Shown here piece after piece: positions 45,064 to 54,062 of a stretch of DNA of 64,000 nt (position 1 is its first letter; every line of letters begins with the position of its first letter). Origin of the DNA: Geminicoccaceae bacterium. Lineage in GTDB: Bacteria; Pseudomonadota; Alphaproteobacteria; Geminicoccales; Geminicoccaceae. Under the pieces are notes generated by a model. That model was not told where the DNA came from, searched no databases, and saw only the letters and a program-made list of their open reading frames with translations. The stretch spans positions 1 through 64,000 of the forward strand of contig JANQNY010000076.1 in the NCBI GenBank assembly GCA_028279345.1, written 5' to 3'. The position numbers and the translations under genes are program-made.

Positions 45064-45712
45064 CCTTCGCGTCGACGGCCTTCTGGATGACATGGCCCAG
45101 AAAGTTGCGGCTGGCGAAGTCGACCAGCTCGATCGGATCGGTGCCGGGTGCCGTTGCATCGAAGTTCTGGTCGATCGCCAACGTCCCAAGGCCGTGGACA
45201 ATCGACCAGAGCGGCATGGCGAGCGTCTGCGTGTCTGGCCGCTCAAAGCCGTAGTTCGCGCGGACCAGATCGAGGCGGTCGAGCAGCGTCCCGAAGCACT
45301 CGCGGCCGACCTGCTGCGTCAGCTCCGCGGGCGGCGGCGCGTGACGGGCACCGAACATCAGGCGAAAGACCGCCGGCTCCGCCATGGCGAAGCGGACATA
45401 GGCCTGGCCGATCGCCACCACGTCGTCGATCGTGCCGGGTTTGCGCAGCGCCTCGGCCGCCGCCTGCATCTCCGCCGTCAGCTTCTCGAAGCCGCGCCCG
45501 CGGACGGCATCCAATAGTGCCTCCTTGTCGGCGAAGTGCCGATAGGGCGCAGCTGTGCTGACGCCCGCCATGCGGCTCGCGTCGGCAAGCGTGAAGTCGA
45601 GGGCGCCATCGCGGGCGATGATCGTCTCGGCCGCGTCGACGAGGGCGCTCTTGAGGTCGCCGTGGTGATAGCGCCGCTTGCCGGCGGAGGCTTCTGCCAT
45701 GGTCGAATGCAT
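45056..45712 (-). CDS. TetR/AcrR-family repressor of the RND efflux pair
   Basis: About 218 residues from ATG 45712 (GGGGA 6 bases upstream); the longest frame starts inside the operator palindrome and is unlikely. Helix-turn-helix: YHHGDLKSALVDAAETIIARDG, TLADASRMAGVSTAAPYRHFADKEALLDAV. The C-terminal domain (FAMAEPAVFRLMFGARHAPPPAELTQQ) is of the TetR WHG-type ligand domain. It is divergent from the RND adaptor and pump genes. A perfect palindrome between them is the probable operator, so the regulator likely represses both itself and the pump until a drug-like ligand binds. Confidence 0.92.
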   Translation of the reverse strand: MHSTMAEASAGKRRYHHGDLKSALVDAAETIIARDGALDFTLADASRMAGVSTAAPYRHFADKEALLDAVRGRGFEKLTAEMQAAAEALRKPGTIDDVVAIGQAYVRFAMAEPAVFRLMFGARHAPPPAELTQQVGRECFGTLLDRLDLVRANYGFERPDTQTLAMPLWSIVHGLGTLAIDQNFDATAPGTDPIELVDFASRNFLGHVIQKAVDAKAK

Positions 45713-45740
45713 GTGCCGTCCCCATTGCATGTTAGCGAGC

Positions 45741-45754
45741 ATAACATATGTTAT
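45741..45754. promoter_or_regulatory. Palindromic operator, probable TetR binding site
   Basis: A perfect 14-bp palindrome ATAACATATGTTAT, flanked by GAGC and GCTC (offset by one base). It lies between the divergent TetR gene and RND adaptor gene, about 27 bp from the adaptor ATG. AT-rich palindromes in this position are usual for TetR-family autoregulators. Confidence 0.75.
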
Positions 45755-45780
45755 GGCTCGTCACATCGTCGGAGGTTGCG

Positions 45781-46890
45781 ATGGCTCGCCCGCTGACGCT
45801 CGTCATCATGGCCCTCTCGGCGGTGGTGCTCGCCGCCGGCACCTACTGGCTGCATGCGCGCGCCGCGGTCGACGCCTTGCCGCCGACAGAGCCGCTCGCG
45901 GTACGCACGGCGCCGCTCGTGGCGGCTGACCACTTCCAGCGCACGGCACGCTATGCCGGGCGGATCGAGGCGGCGCGTATGACGACGCTCGCCTTCGAGC
46001 AGCCGGGTCTGGTAACCGAGGTCGTCGTCGAAGAGGGCGACGAGGTCAGGACGGGTGCCGTCATCGCGCGCCAGGATGTCCGGATCCGAGAGGCCGAGCG
46101 CGATCGTCTGGAGGCCGAGCAGGCGGCGCTCGCGGCGCGTATCGCCTTGGCGGAGCGTACCGAGCAGCGGCAGTCGGCGCTCGAGACCCGCGGCTTCTCC
46201 GCGACCCAGGCGCTGGACGAAGCGCGCTTCGCGCGGGCGAGCCTGGAGGCCGAGGCTGCGGCAGTGGCCGCCGAGATCGCGCGACTCGACGTCGAGCTCG
46301 ACAAGGCGATCCTCAGAGCACCCTTTGCCGGCGCCATCGGCGCCCGGTCTTTGGATGATGGCGCCACCGTGACGGCGGGAACGCCTGTGGTGGAGCTGTT
46401 CGAGACCGGTCGGCCCGAGGCGCGGGTCGGTGTGCCGCCCGAGGTGGCTGCCGGCCTCGCCGTGGGTGCTGTGATCAAGCTGGAGCACGCGGACCGCACG
46501 CTCGAGGCGCGGCTGGTAGGCAAGCGGGCCGATCTCGACGGCCGAACGCGAACCGTCCAGCTCCGCCTCGCGGTCGATGCCGATCCGCCACCGCCGCTGG
46601 GTACGCTCGTCGCTTTGGCCCTGGAGGAACGCGTGGCGCTGCACGGCTTTCGCGTCCCGGTCACGGTGCTGCAAGCGGGCGCCAAGGGGCTTTTCAACGT
46701 GCCAATCGTTCTGCCCCAAGGCGATGGAGACTGGCGACGCGGCTACGTGGCGGTGGAGGTTCTGCACACGACGGCCGAGACGGCGTTCGTGCAGGGCTCG
46801 GTGCCCGCAGGCGCCCTCCTCGTCGTTGCCGGCGCGCATCGGGTGGCGAACGGCGCACCGGTCCGCCTGCTGGACGACGACGCTTCATGA
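45781..46890 (+). CDS. RND efflux periplasmic adaptor (membrane fusion protein)
   Basis: 369 residues from ATG 45781 (GGAGG 5 bases upstream); the earlier ATG 45748 lies in the operator. An N-terminal signal or anchor (LTLVIMALSAVVLAAGTYWL) precedes the barrel-sandwich (lipoyl) hybrid, AFEQPGLVTEVVVEEGDEVRTGAVIARQD, a short alpha-hairpin (about 100-180, LEAEQAALAARIALAERTEQ) and ILRAPFAGAIGARSLDDGATV with the second lipoyl half. The beta-barrel and membrane-proximal domains follow. It couples the inner-membrane pump to an outer-membrane channel and overlaps the pump gene by 4 bp. Confidence 0.92.
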   Translation: MARPLTLVIMALSAVVLAAGTYWLHARAAVDALPPTEPLAVRTAPLVAADHFQRTARYAGRIEAARMTTLAFEQPGLVTEVVVEEGDEVRTGAVIARQDVRIREAERDRLEAEQAALAARIALAERTEQRQSALETRGFSATQALDEARFARASLEAEAAAVAAEIARLDVELDKAILRAPFAGAIGARSLDDGATVTAGTPVVELFETGRPEARVGVPPEVAAGLAVGAVIKLEHADRTLEARLVGKRADLDGRTRTVQLRLAVDADPPPPLGTLVALALEERVALHGFRVPVTVLQAGAKGLFNVPIVLPQGDGDWRRGYVAVEVLHTTAETAFVQGSVPAGALLVVAGAHRVANGAPVRLLDDDAS

Positions 46891-49800
46891 CGACGCTCAC
46901 CTTTCGCGACGTTCGCCTGCTCGTGCTCGTGATCGGCCTGGTCGTGGCGACGGGGGCGGCTGCATTCCTGACGATCGGCCGGCAGGAAGACCCGACCATC
47001 ACCAACCTGTTCGCGACGATCGTCACGCCCTTCCCCGGTGCTGATCCCGCCCGCGTCGAAGCACTCGTCACGGAGCCCATCGAGCGCGAGCTCGAGACCA
47101 TCGCAGCGATCGATACCATCAGCTCGACCTCGCGCCGCGGCGTCTCGGTTGTCAGCGTCGAGCTCTCGTCGTTCTTGGCCGACGCCGACCTACCGAACGC
47201 ATGGTCGGAAATCCGCGACTCGCTGGACGACGCGGCGCGTGAGCTGCCGCCGGGCGTGCCCGACCCCGAGTTCGACGACGACCGGACCGGCGCCTACACG
47301 CTCATCGCCGCGGTTCGCGCGGCCGACCGAGTGACGGCGCCCGCGAGCGTTGTCGTGCGCTACGCGCGGCTCTTGCAGGACCGGCTCCGCGCCGTTCCCG
47401 AGACCCGGCTGGTCGACCTCTTCGGCGACGGGGAGGAGGAGGTGCTGGTCGCCGTGAACCTCGAGCGATTGGTGACCCTCGGCCTGACGCCGGCGGAGGT
47501 CGCCGATCGGCTTGCCGCGGCCGATGCCAAGGTGGCGGCGGGCACGGTGCACGGCGGCGATGCACGTCTGCTCGTCGAGGTCGCCGGCGAGCTGGATGCG
47601 TTGGAGCGTATCCGCAACGTGCCGCTGGCCGTCGACGATGTCGGCACCACCATTCGCGTCGGTGACGTCGCCACGGTCACGCGCACGATCACGACGCCGC
47701 CCGATAGCCTGGCGATCGCCGACGGCGTGCCGGCGGTGCTGGTTGCCGCGCGCATGGAGGACGACCGGCAGGTCGACACTTGGACGCGGGCGGCGACCGC
47801 CACGTTCGATGCGTTCGCGGCCAGCTTGCCAGCAGGTCTCGAGGTCGAGCTGGTGTTCGAGCAGAACGGCTATACGGTCGAGCGCTTCACCGAGCTCGGC
47901 CGCAATCTGGCGATCGGGGTCGCGATCGTTCTCGTGGTCCTGCTCTTGACCCTCGGCTGGCGCTCGGCACTCGTCGTCGCCCTGGTCTTGCCGTTGAGCG
48001 CGCTCCTCTCGATCACCATTCTGCAACGGCTGGGCGTGCCGCTTCACCAGATGTCGATCACCGGGCTCATCGTGGCGCTCGGCCTGTTGGTCGACGCCGC
48101 GATCGTCATGACCGACGAGATTCGTCGCCGCATCGGTGCCGATGTCGCCCGCGAGATCGCGGTCGATCGCAGCGTCCGGCGCCTCGCCATACCGCTCTTG
48201 GCCTCGACCGTGACGACGGTCTTGGCGTTCCTCCCGATGGCGCTTCTGCCTGGGCCCGCCGGCGACTTCGTCGGCTCGATCGCCACCGCGGTCATCGTGA
48301 TGCTGGGGTCTAGCCTGCTCCTGGCCCTCATCGTGACGCCGGCGCTGGCCGGGCGCCTCATGCCGGCGGCGGGGTCTACCGGTGGGCTCGCTGCGGGTGC
48401 GGTGGGACGCATCTTCGCGCGGCTGGTGCGGGCCGGCATCGAGCGGCCGCTCGCCGCTGTCGGCGTAGCGCTCGTCCTGCCGCTGATGGGCTTTCTCGCC
48501 TTTCCGACTTTAACGGCGCAGTTCTTTCCGGGTGTCGAGCGCGATCAGTTCCACATCCAGGTCAGGCTCGACGCCGCGGCGCCGATCGCGGCGACCTACG
48601 CGGTCGCCCGATCGATCGATGCGCATCTCGCGGCCGAGCCCGCGGTGCACCGAACCGACTGGGTCGTGGGCGAGAGTGCGCCCGCCTTCTACTACAACAT
48701 GCAGGCGAACCAGGACGGCGTCGCGCGCTTCGCAGAGGCGCTCGTGACGACCACCTCGCCCCAAGCGACACGCGAACTGGTGCCGCGGCTTCAGGCCCGC
48801 CTCGATGCCGAGGTTCCGGAAGCGCAGATCATCGTTCGCGGGCTCAAGCAGGGGCCGCCCGTGGAGGCGCCCGTCGAGCTTAGGCTCTACGGTCCCGACA
48901 TCGCCACGCTGGACCAGCTCGGCGAGGAGCTGCGCGCCATCATGGCGACCGTGCCGAGCGTGACCCACACGCGTGCGTCGATCGGAGCCGCGGCGCCACA
49001 GCTTCGATTGGACATCGACGAGGTGGCGCTCGACCTTCTGGGTCTCGACCTCGCGGCCGTCGCGGCTCAGCTCGACGCGGCGCTCGAGGGCGTCGTGGGC
49101 GGTTCGCTCGTCGAGGGTACGGAGGAGCTGCCGGTGCGGGTGCGGTTGGCCGGCGCGGACCGTGGCACGGTTGCGACAGCACGCGACCTGCTCATCATGC
49201 CGCCCGCGAACGACGCCGCCCTCGCTTTTCCGGCCGTGCCCGCAAGTGCCGTCGCCGAACTGCAGCTGGTGCCGGGCGACCCGGTGATCACGCGCCGGAA
49301 CGGCGAGCGGGTCACCACCGTGCAGGCGTTCGTCGCGGAAGGCGTCCTGGCCCAGGAGGCGCTCAATGCCGTCGAGGCGGCCGTCGCGGCGAGCGGGTGG
49401 GTGCTGCCGGAGGGCTATCGGCTGGGCCTGGGCGGCGACAGCGATGCACGGGCCGAGACATCGCGGAACCTGACGGCGTCAGCGGGCCTCATCGTGGCGC
49501 TGACGGTAGCAACCCTGGTCCTCACCTTCCGCTCCTATCGGCTGTCGCTGATCGCCGCCGCCGTGGCCGTGCTCGCGGTCGGTCTGGCGCTGCTGGCGCT
49601 CGCCGTCTTCCGCTACCCGTTCGGCATTCAAGCGCTCATCGGCGTGATCGGCTCGGTCGGCGTGTCGATCAACGCGGCGATCATCGTGCTCACCGGCTTG
49701 CGCGACACACCGGCGGCGCGCGCCGGCGATCGGGTGGCGATCGGCGACGTCGTGCTGCGCTCCAGCCGGCACATCTGGTCGACGACGCTCACCACCTTCG

Positions 49801-49988
49801 GCGGGTTCCTGCCGCTGATCCTCGCCGGCGGCGGCTTCTGGCCGCCCTTCGCGATGGCGATCGGCGGCGGCGTGCTGTTGTCGGTTGTCCTCGCCTTCGC
49901 CTTCACACCTGCAGCCTTCGTGCTCGGCTACGCCGGTCGATCTGCGACTGGGGCGGTCGAGGCATCGCCACTGGCGCAGGCGGCCTGA
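46887..49988 (+). CDS. RND efflux transporter, inner-membrane pump (AcrB-type fold)
   Basis: 1033 residues with 12 transmembrane helices in two groups separated by large periplasmic loops, the size of AcrB. The N-terminal TM1 is followed by GRQEDPTITNLFATIVTPFPGADPARVEALVTEPIE, the usual porter-domain start. In TM4 the AcrB proton-relay pair Asp-Asp reads LLVDAAIVMTDE (Asp403, then Ala), and the TM10 Lys position reads SINAAIIV. These replacements occur in a TriC/VexF-like subgroup with a different relay. It exports drugs or metabolites; no outer-membrane channel gene is present, so it would share one. Confidence 0.94.
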   Translation: MTTLTFRDVRLLVLVIGLVVATGAAAFLTIGRQEDPTITNLFATIVTPFPGADPARVEALVTEPIERELETIAAIDTISSTSRRGVSVVSVELSSFLADADLPNAWSEIRDSLDDAARELPPGVPDPEFDDDRTGAYTLIAAVRAADRVTAPASVVVRYARLLQDRLRAVPETRLVDLFGDGEEEVLVAVNLERLVTLGLTPAEVADRLAAADAKVAAGTVHGGDARLLVEVAGELDALERIRNVPLAVDDVGTTIRVGDVATVTRTITTPPDSLAIADGVPAVLVAARMEDDRQVDTWTRAATATFDAFAASLPAGLEVELVFEQNGYTVERFTELGRNLAIGVAIVLVVLLLTLGWRSALVVALVLPLSALLSITILQRLGVPLHQMSITGLIVALGLLVDAAIVMTDEIRRRIGADVAREIAVDRSVRRLAIPLLASTVTTVLAFLPMALLPGPAGDFVGSIATAVIVMLGSSLLLALIVTPALAGRLMPAAGSTGGLAAGAVGRIFARLVRAGIERPLAAVGVALVLPLMGFLAFPTLTAQFFPGVERDQFHIQVRLDAAAPIAATYAVARSIDAHLAAEPAVHRTDWVVGESAPAFYYNMQANQDGVARFAEALVTTTSPQATRELVPRLQARLDAEVPEAQIIVRGLKQGPPVEAPVELRLYGPDIATLDQLGEELRAIMATVPSVTHTRASIGAAAPQLRLDIDEVALDLLGLDLAAVAAQLDAALEGVVGGSLVEGTEELPVRVRLAGADRGTVATARDLLIMPPANDAALAFPAVPASAVAELQLVPGDPVITRRNGERVTTVQAFVAEGVLAQEALNAVEAAVAASGWVLPEGYRLGLGGDSDARAETSRNLTASAGLIVALTVATLVLTFRSYRLSLIAAAVAVLAVGLALLALAVFRYPFGIQALIGVIGSVGVSINAAIIVLTGLRDTPAARAGDRVAIGDVVLRSSRHIWSTTLTTFGGFLPLILAGGGFWPPFAMAIGGGVLLSVVLAFAFTPAAFVLGYAGRSATGAVEASPLAQAA

Positions 49989-50173
49989 GCGCCTTGTCGA
50001 GGTAAGGCACACTGTCCATCCCGCTGGCCCGCTCGTGGTGCTAAAGATCGCCACGGCTTGCGCCCACGCGGCGGAGCGCCATATGCACTACCTATTCGAA
50101 CCGCAGCCGCCCTTCACCCTCATGGGCGGGTCGACGGTCTCGAGGACCTCGTTGTCGAGATGTTCTGAGGACG

Positions 50174-51460
50174 TCATCCGGGGCCGAGCAGCAGGTTGGG
50201 CAAGAACAAGGATAGCTGCGGCAAAGCTGCCAGCAGCACGAGCACCAGCACCAGCGGGATGAAGAACGGCAAGACGGCGCGAATCACGTCCTCCACCGGG
50301 ATCGCCGCGATTCGCGAGACGATGTAGAGGCCGAGGCCCAAGGGCGGCGTGGCGAGCCCCAAGATCAGCGACATTTGCAGGACGATGCCGAAGTGGACGC
50401 GGTCGATGCCGAAGCCGTCTACGAGCGGCAGCAAGATCGGCACGAGCAACAGCTTCGCCGTCACGCCGTCGATGAAGCAGCCGACGATGAGCACGGCGAT
50501 GATGACGATGATCAAAAAGATGAAGGCCTCGTCGACGACGCCCGAGACATAGAAGGCGAGGTCTTGGGGGATCCGCTCGATCGCCAGGAGCCAGCCCATG
50601 CCCCGCGCGAAGCCGATGATGACCATGATCAGCGAGGTGATCAGCACGGTCTCGGTGACGGCCTTCCAGAGCGTCTGCAGGCGGATCGTGCGGTAGATGA
50701 CGCCGAGCAGCAGGGTGTAGCCGCAAGCCAGGATGCCGGCCTCCGCGGCGGTGGTGGTGCCGGTGAGAATGCCGGTCATGATGATGGCGGGGGTCAAGAG
50801 GGCGGCCGAGCCGTCGATCGCATGTCGCCAGATCTCGCCGGCTGACGCCCGCGGTTGCGATGGAAAGTCGATGCGCGTTGCCAGCAGGCGATTGAAGAGC
50901 ATCAGGGCGCCGGCAACGACCAGAGCCGGGACGATGCCCGCGAGGAACATGCGCGCGACCGAGGTGTTGGACAGAAACGCGTAGACGACGAGCGGCACGG
51001 AAGGCGGGATGAATGGGGCGACGATCGCCGAGACGGTGGTGATCGCCGCGGCGAACGAGGTGCGATAGCCGCGCTCGCGCATCGCCTTGATCTCGACGGT
51101 CCCGAGCCCGGCGATGTCCGCGACCGCAGCGCCGGTGCTGCCGGCGAACAGAAGCGATGCGAGGACGTTGACCTGGGCGAGGCCGGCGCGGAAATGGCCG
51201 ACCAGCGCGTTGGCGAGATTGAAGATGCGCTCGGTCATGCCGACCGCGTTCATGAGATTGCCGGCGAGGACGAAGAACGGGATCGCCAAGAGCGACGCGT
51301 TGTCGACGCCCTCGATCACCTTCATCGGCAAGATCCAGAGCGTGTCGGCGAAGCCGGCGCTGATGAGCGCCATCACGACCGCGACGCCGATGGCCATGGC
51401 GATCGGCACCTTGAGGGCGATGAGCGCGACGAAGCCGGCGAATAGAGCGATCGCCGTCAT
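50174..51460 (-). CDS. dctM: TRAP transporter large permease (DctM)
   Basis: 428 residues from ATG 51460 (MTAIALFAGFVALIALKVPIAMAIG), a 4-bp overlap with dctQ. Twelve or so transmembrane segments. Family blocks: IPFFVLAGNLMNAVGMTERIFNLANALVGHFRAGLAQVNVLASLLFAGSTGAAVAD, SAIVAPFIPPSVPLVVYAF and the C-terminal LGLATPPLGLGLYIVSRIA. It is the sodium-driven membrane core of a tripartite ATP-independent importer. It is last in the minus-strand dctPQM operon. Confidence 0.95.
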   Translation of the reverse strand: MTAIALFAGFVALIALKVPIAMAIGVAVVMALISAGFADTLWILPMKVIEGVDNASLLAIPFFVLAGNLMNAVGMTERIFNLANALVGHFRAGLAQVNVLASLLFAGSTGAAVADIAGLGTVEIKAMRERGYRTSFAAAITTVSAIVAPFIPPSVPLVVYAFLSNTSVARMFLAGIVPALVVAGALMLFNRLLATRIDFPSQPRASAGEIWRHAIDGSAALLTPAIIMTGILTGTTTAAEAGILACGYTLLLGVIYRTIRLQTLWKAVTETVLITSLIMVIIGFARGMGWLLAIERIPQDLAFYVSGVVDEAFIFLIIVIIAVLIVGCFIDGVTAKLLLVPILLPLVDGFGIDRVHFGIVLQMSLILGLATPPLGLGLYIVSRIAAIPVEDVIRAVLPFFIPLVLVLVLLAALPQLSLFLPNLLLGPG

Positions 51461-51957
51461 GGCGTCGCGCGCTCGGGCTCGTTCGGCGCCAGACCGACCG
51501 CGCGCAGCAGATCGAGCAGAAACTCGAGCAGGATGAGCGCGCAGGAGACGTAGAAGGGGATCGCCAGCCAGTAGCGCTGGATGCCGACGAGGTCCAAATG
51601 GCCGACTTGGCGCGGCAGCAGCGTCGGAATCTGGGCAAGAATGAGCGCCAGGAGCGCGATCACGACGAGATCGACGAACACGCGGACGGCCTGCTGCAAC
51701 CGCGCGCCCATGAAGTTGACGGCAAAATCGACGGTGATGTCCTTGCCGCGCCGGTAGATCACGAAGAACGCCAGAAAGACCATCCACACGAACATGACCC
51801 GGGTCCAGGGAAAGACCCAGATGATGCCGAGGTCGAAGACGAGCCGGCTGAGAATGTTGACGAGGTTGATCGCCAGGATCGCCAGCAGCAAGCTGTTCGC
51901 GAGCCCCAGGAACAGGCGCTCGCAGGCGGCGAGAAACAGCCCCAGCGAGCGCGCCAC
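51457..51957 (-). CDS. dctQ: TRAP transporter small permease (DctQ)
   Basis: About 166 residues from GTG 51957, one base after the dctP stop; the longer open frame is the shadow of dctP. Four transmembrane segments. The DctQ pattern ILAINLVNILSRLVFDLGIIWVFPWTRVMFVWMVFLAFFVIYRRGKDITVDF is characteristic (W-x-x-E replaced by F-P-W-T-R). It joins DctM in the inner membrane and is required for docking of DctP. Confidence 0.9.
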   Translation of the reverse strand: MARSLGLFLAACERLFLGLANSLLLAILAINLVNILSRLVFDLGIIWVFPWTRVMFVWMVFLAFFVIYRRGKDITVDFAVNFMGARLQQAVRVFVDLVVIALLALILAQIPTLLPRQVGHLDLVGIQRYWLAIPFYVSCALILLEFLLDLLRAVGLAPNEPERATP

Positions 51958-51958
51958 G

Positions 51959-52954
51959 TCAGTTGGTGGCGCGGGTCGCGTTGACGGCGTCGAGGAAGCC
52001 GGGCGGCAGCTCGCCATTGGCGTCCAGCTCGGCATAGAAGTCGCGCATCTTGTCGACGAAGCTCTGGATGTCGGCCGTCGAGAAGGTCACGCCCTCCGCC
52101 TGCATCCGCTCGATGCTCGAATCGGCGACCGCCGTCATGTCCTCGACAGACTGCGTTGCCACCTCTTCGTGCGCTTCGAGGATCTGCGCGCGTGTCTCCT
52201 CATCGAGATCGTTCCACGCGTCAGCGTTGGTCATGAAGGCCATGCCCTGCGGGTACTCGTTGTGGCGGATCACGTTCGGCGCCACCTCGTAGAAGCGCAT
52301 GGATTCGACCAGCGCGATCGGGCTGTTGACGGCCTCGACGATCCCGCGGCTGATCGATTCGTAGACCTCGGTCCAAGCAAGCGTGCGAACCTCGGCGCCC
52401 AGGTGCCGCCAAGCGTCTGCGGCGAGCTCGTTGGGGTGCATGCGCAGCTTCGTGCCCGCCATTTCGTCGACGTTCGTAAACGGGCGATTGGTGACCATGA
52501 CGCGGTAGGGACCGCGGACGAAGGCCGTCGTATCCCCGATGAGGCCGATACCGTGTTCGTCGGCCACCGTCCCGAGCCAGCCTTGGACCAGCTCGGTGTC
52601 CATGAAGCGGCTCCAGTGCTCCCGGTCATCGAACAGGAACGGCGCGCTGGTGAAGCGTAGCTCGGGCACCCACTTCTGCAGGTAGCTCACGCCCTCGGGG
52701 TAGATGTGGACCGTACCGAGCTGGATCTGCTCGAGGATGACGTCATCCTTGCCCAGTTGCTCGGCGGGGTAGACCTCGACGGTGATCTCGCCCTCGGTCT
52801 TTTCCTCGATCTTGTCGGCGAAGGCCTGAAAGAGCCGGCCCTCGACGCTCTCGGGCGGCTGTTTGTGCGCCATCCGCCAAGTCTCGGCAGCGGCGGCGCC
52901 GCCGAGCAGCAGGCACGCTGCGACAAACGAGAGCGTCGACGTCCAGATCCGCAT
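51959..52954 (-). CDS. dctP: TRAP transporter solute-binding protein (DctP)
   Basis: 331 residues from ATG 52954 with a signal peptide (cleavage near residue 23, GAAAA|E). The DctP fold: WRMAHKQPPESVEGRLFQAFADKIEEKTEGEITVEVYPAEQLGKDDVILEQIQLGTVHI, then GTKLRMHPNELAADAWRHLGAEV and the carboxylate-binding Arg in KLRMHPN. The substrate is probably a carboxylic acid; the divergent hydroxyacid dehydrogenase and aldolase genes favour a hydroxy- or ketoacid. First gene of dctPQM. Confidence 0.93.
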   Translation of the reverse strand: MRIWTSTLSFVAACLLLGGAAAAETWRMAHKQPPESVEGRLFQAFADKIEEKTEGEITVEVYPAEQLGKDDVILEQIQLGTVHIYPEGVSYLQKWVPELRFTSAPFLFDDREHWSRFMDTELVQGWLGTVADEHGIGLIGDTTAFVRGPYRVMVTNRPFTNVDEMAGTKLRMHPNELAADAWRHLGAEVRTLAWTEVYESISRGIVEAVNSPIALVESMRFYEVAPNVIRHNEYPQGMAFMTNADAWNDLDEETRAQILEAHEEVATQSVEDMTAVADSSIERMQAEGVTFSTADIQSFVDKMRDFYAELDANGELPPGFLDAVNATRATN

Positions 52955-53107
52955 CGATGGTCCTCCCCCTCGACGGATATCTTTTCTCGGCCCTACACGG
53001 CGGTGCGCAGGGTGTCCAGCGACCCGACGCGACGCATGGACGCTCGACGTGGCGTCTGATCGTGCGCAAGCTGGCGGCAGTCGAAGCAGTGCCCGGCGAG
53101 GGAATGG

Positions 53108-54037
53108 TTGGCGGTCATCTTGCACTTGAGCGGCCCGCGGGCCCAATGGTGGCTCGAACATCTGCGCGGTCTCCTGCCCGAGTTCGACGTGCGTCCCTGG
53201 GACGACCCCGGAGCGCCGGAGGAGATCGAGCAGGCGGTGGTGTGGAAGCCGCCGCCTGGCGGGCTCAAGCGCTTTACCAACCTCGCCTGCATCATCTCGA
53301 TCGGCGCCGGCATCGATCATGTGCTGGCCGATCCCGAGCTGCCCGCGGGTGTGCCGATCATCCGCACCACCGGTCCCGAGCTGCTCCAGCGCATGCGCGA
53401 GTATGTCGTCCTGCATGTCCTTCGGCTGCATCGTCGCCTGCCCGAGATCGAAGCCGCCCAACCGCTCCGCGAATGGCGGCAGCTCATCAATCCGCCGGCC
53501 GACGAGCGGCGGGTCGGTGTGATGGGTTTGGGCAATCTGGGTGGCGACTGCGCCCATGCCTTGGCGCTCGTCGGCTTCGACGTGGCGGGCTGGTCGCGTA
53601 CCCCGAGGTCGCTCGAAGGGGTCACCTGCTTGGCCGGCGAACAGGACCTCGAGCGGTTTCTGGAGTGCACCGAGATCCTCGTGAACCTGTTGCCACTGAC
53701 GCCCGCGACCCGCGGCATCTTGAGCCGCCGGCTGTTCGACCGGCTGCCGCGCGGCGCGTCGATCATCAATGCCGCAAGGGGTGAGCATCTGGTCGAGGAG
53801 GACCTGCTCGACGCGCTCGATCGCGGTCAGATCGCGCAGGCGACGCTGGATGTGTTCCATCAGGAGCCGTTGCCGCCCGATCATCCCTTCTGGGACCACC
53901 CGCAGGTGCTGGTGACGCCGCACGTGGCATCGCTCATCGATCCGGTTGCGGGTGGCGCTGCGATCGCCGCCAATCTGCGGCGGTTCGTTGCTGGTGAGCC
54001 GGTGCCCGATCTGGTCGATCTCGCGCAGGGCTACTGA
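53108..54037 (+). CDS. ghrA: D-2-hydroxyacid dehydrogenase, glyoxylate/hydroxypyruvate reductase A-like
   Basis: 309 residues from a TTG with GAGGGA just upstream. The NAD(P)-binding motif is RVGVMGLGNLGGDCAHALALVGFDVAGWSR (GLGNLG at 140-145); substrate and catalytic elements are SIGAGIDH, INAARGEHLVEEDLLDAL (Arg) and TPHVASLIDP (His). Length and pattern match GhrA. It reduces glyoxylate, hydroxypyruvate or other 2-ketoacids in the cytoplasm. It is divergent from the TRAP operon and is followed by an RraA-like aldolase 25 bp on. Confidence 0.9.
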   Translation: MAVILHLSGPRAQWWLEHLRGLLPEFDVRPWDDPGAPEEIEQAVVWKPPPGGLKRFTNLACIISIGAGIDHVLADPELPAGVPIIRTTGPELLQRMREYVVLHVLRLHRRLPEIEAAQPLREWRQLINPPADERRVGVMGLGNLGGDCAHALALVGFDVAGWSRTPRSLEGVTCLAGEQDLERFLECTEILVNLLPLTPATRGILSRRLFDRLPRGASIINAARGEHLVEEDLLDALDRGQIAQATLDVFHQEPLPPDHPFWDHPQVLVTPHVASLIDPVAGGAAIAANLRRFVAGEPVPDLVDLAQGY

Positions 54038-54062
54038 GCCCTAAATCTAGGGAGACGGAGCG

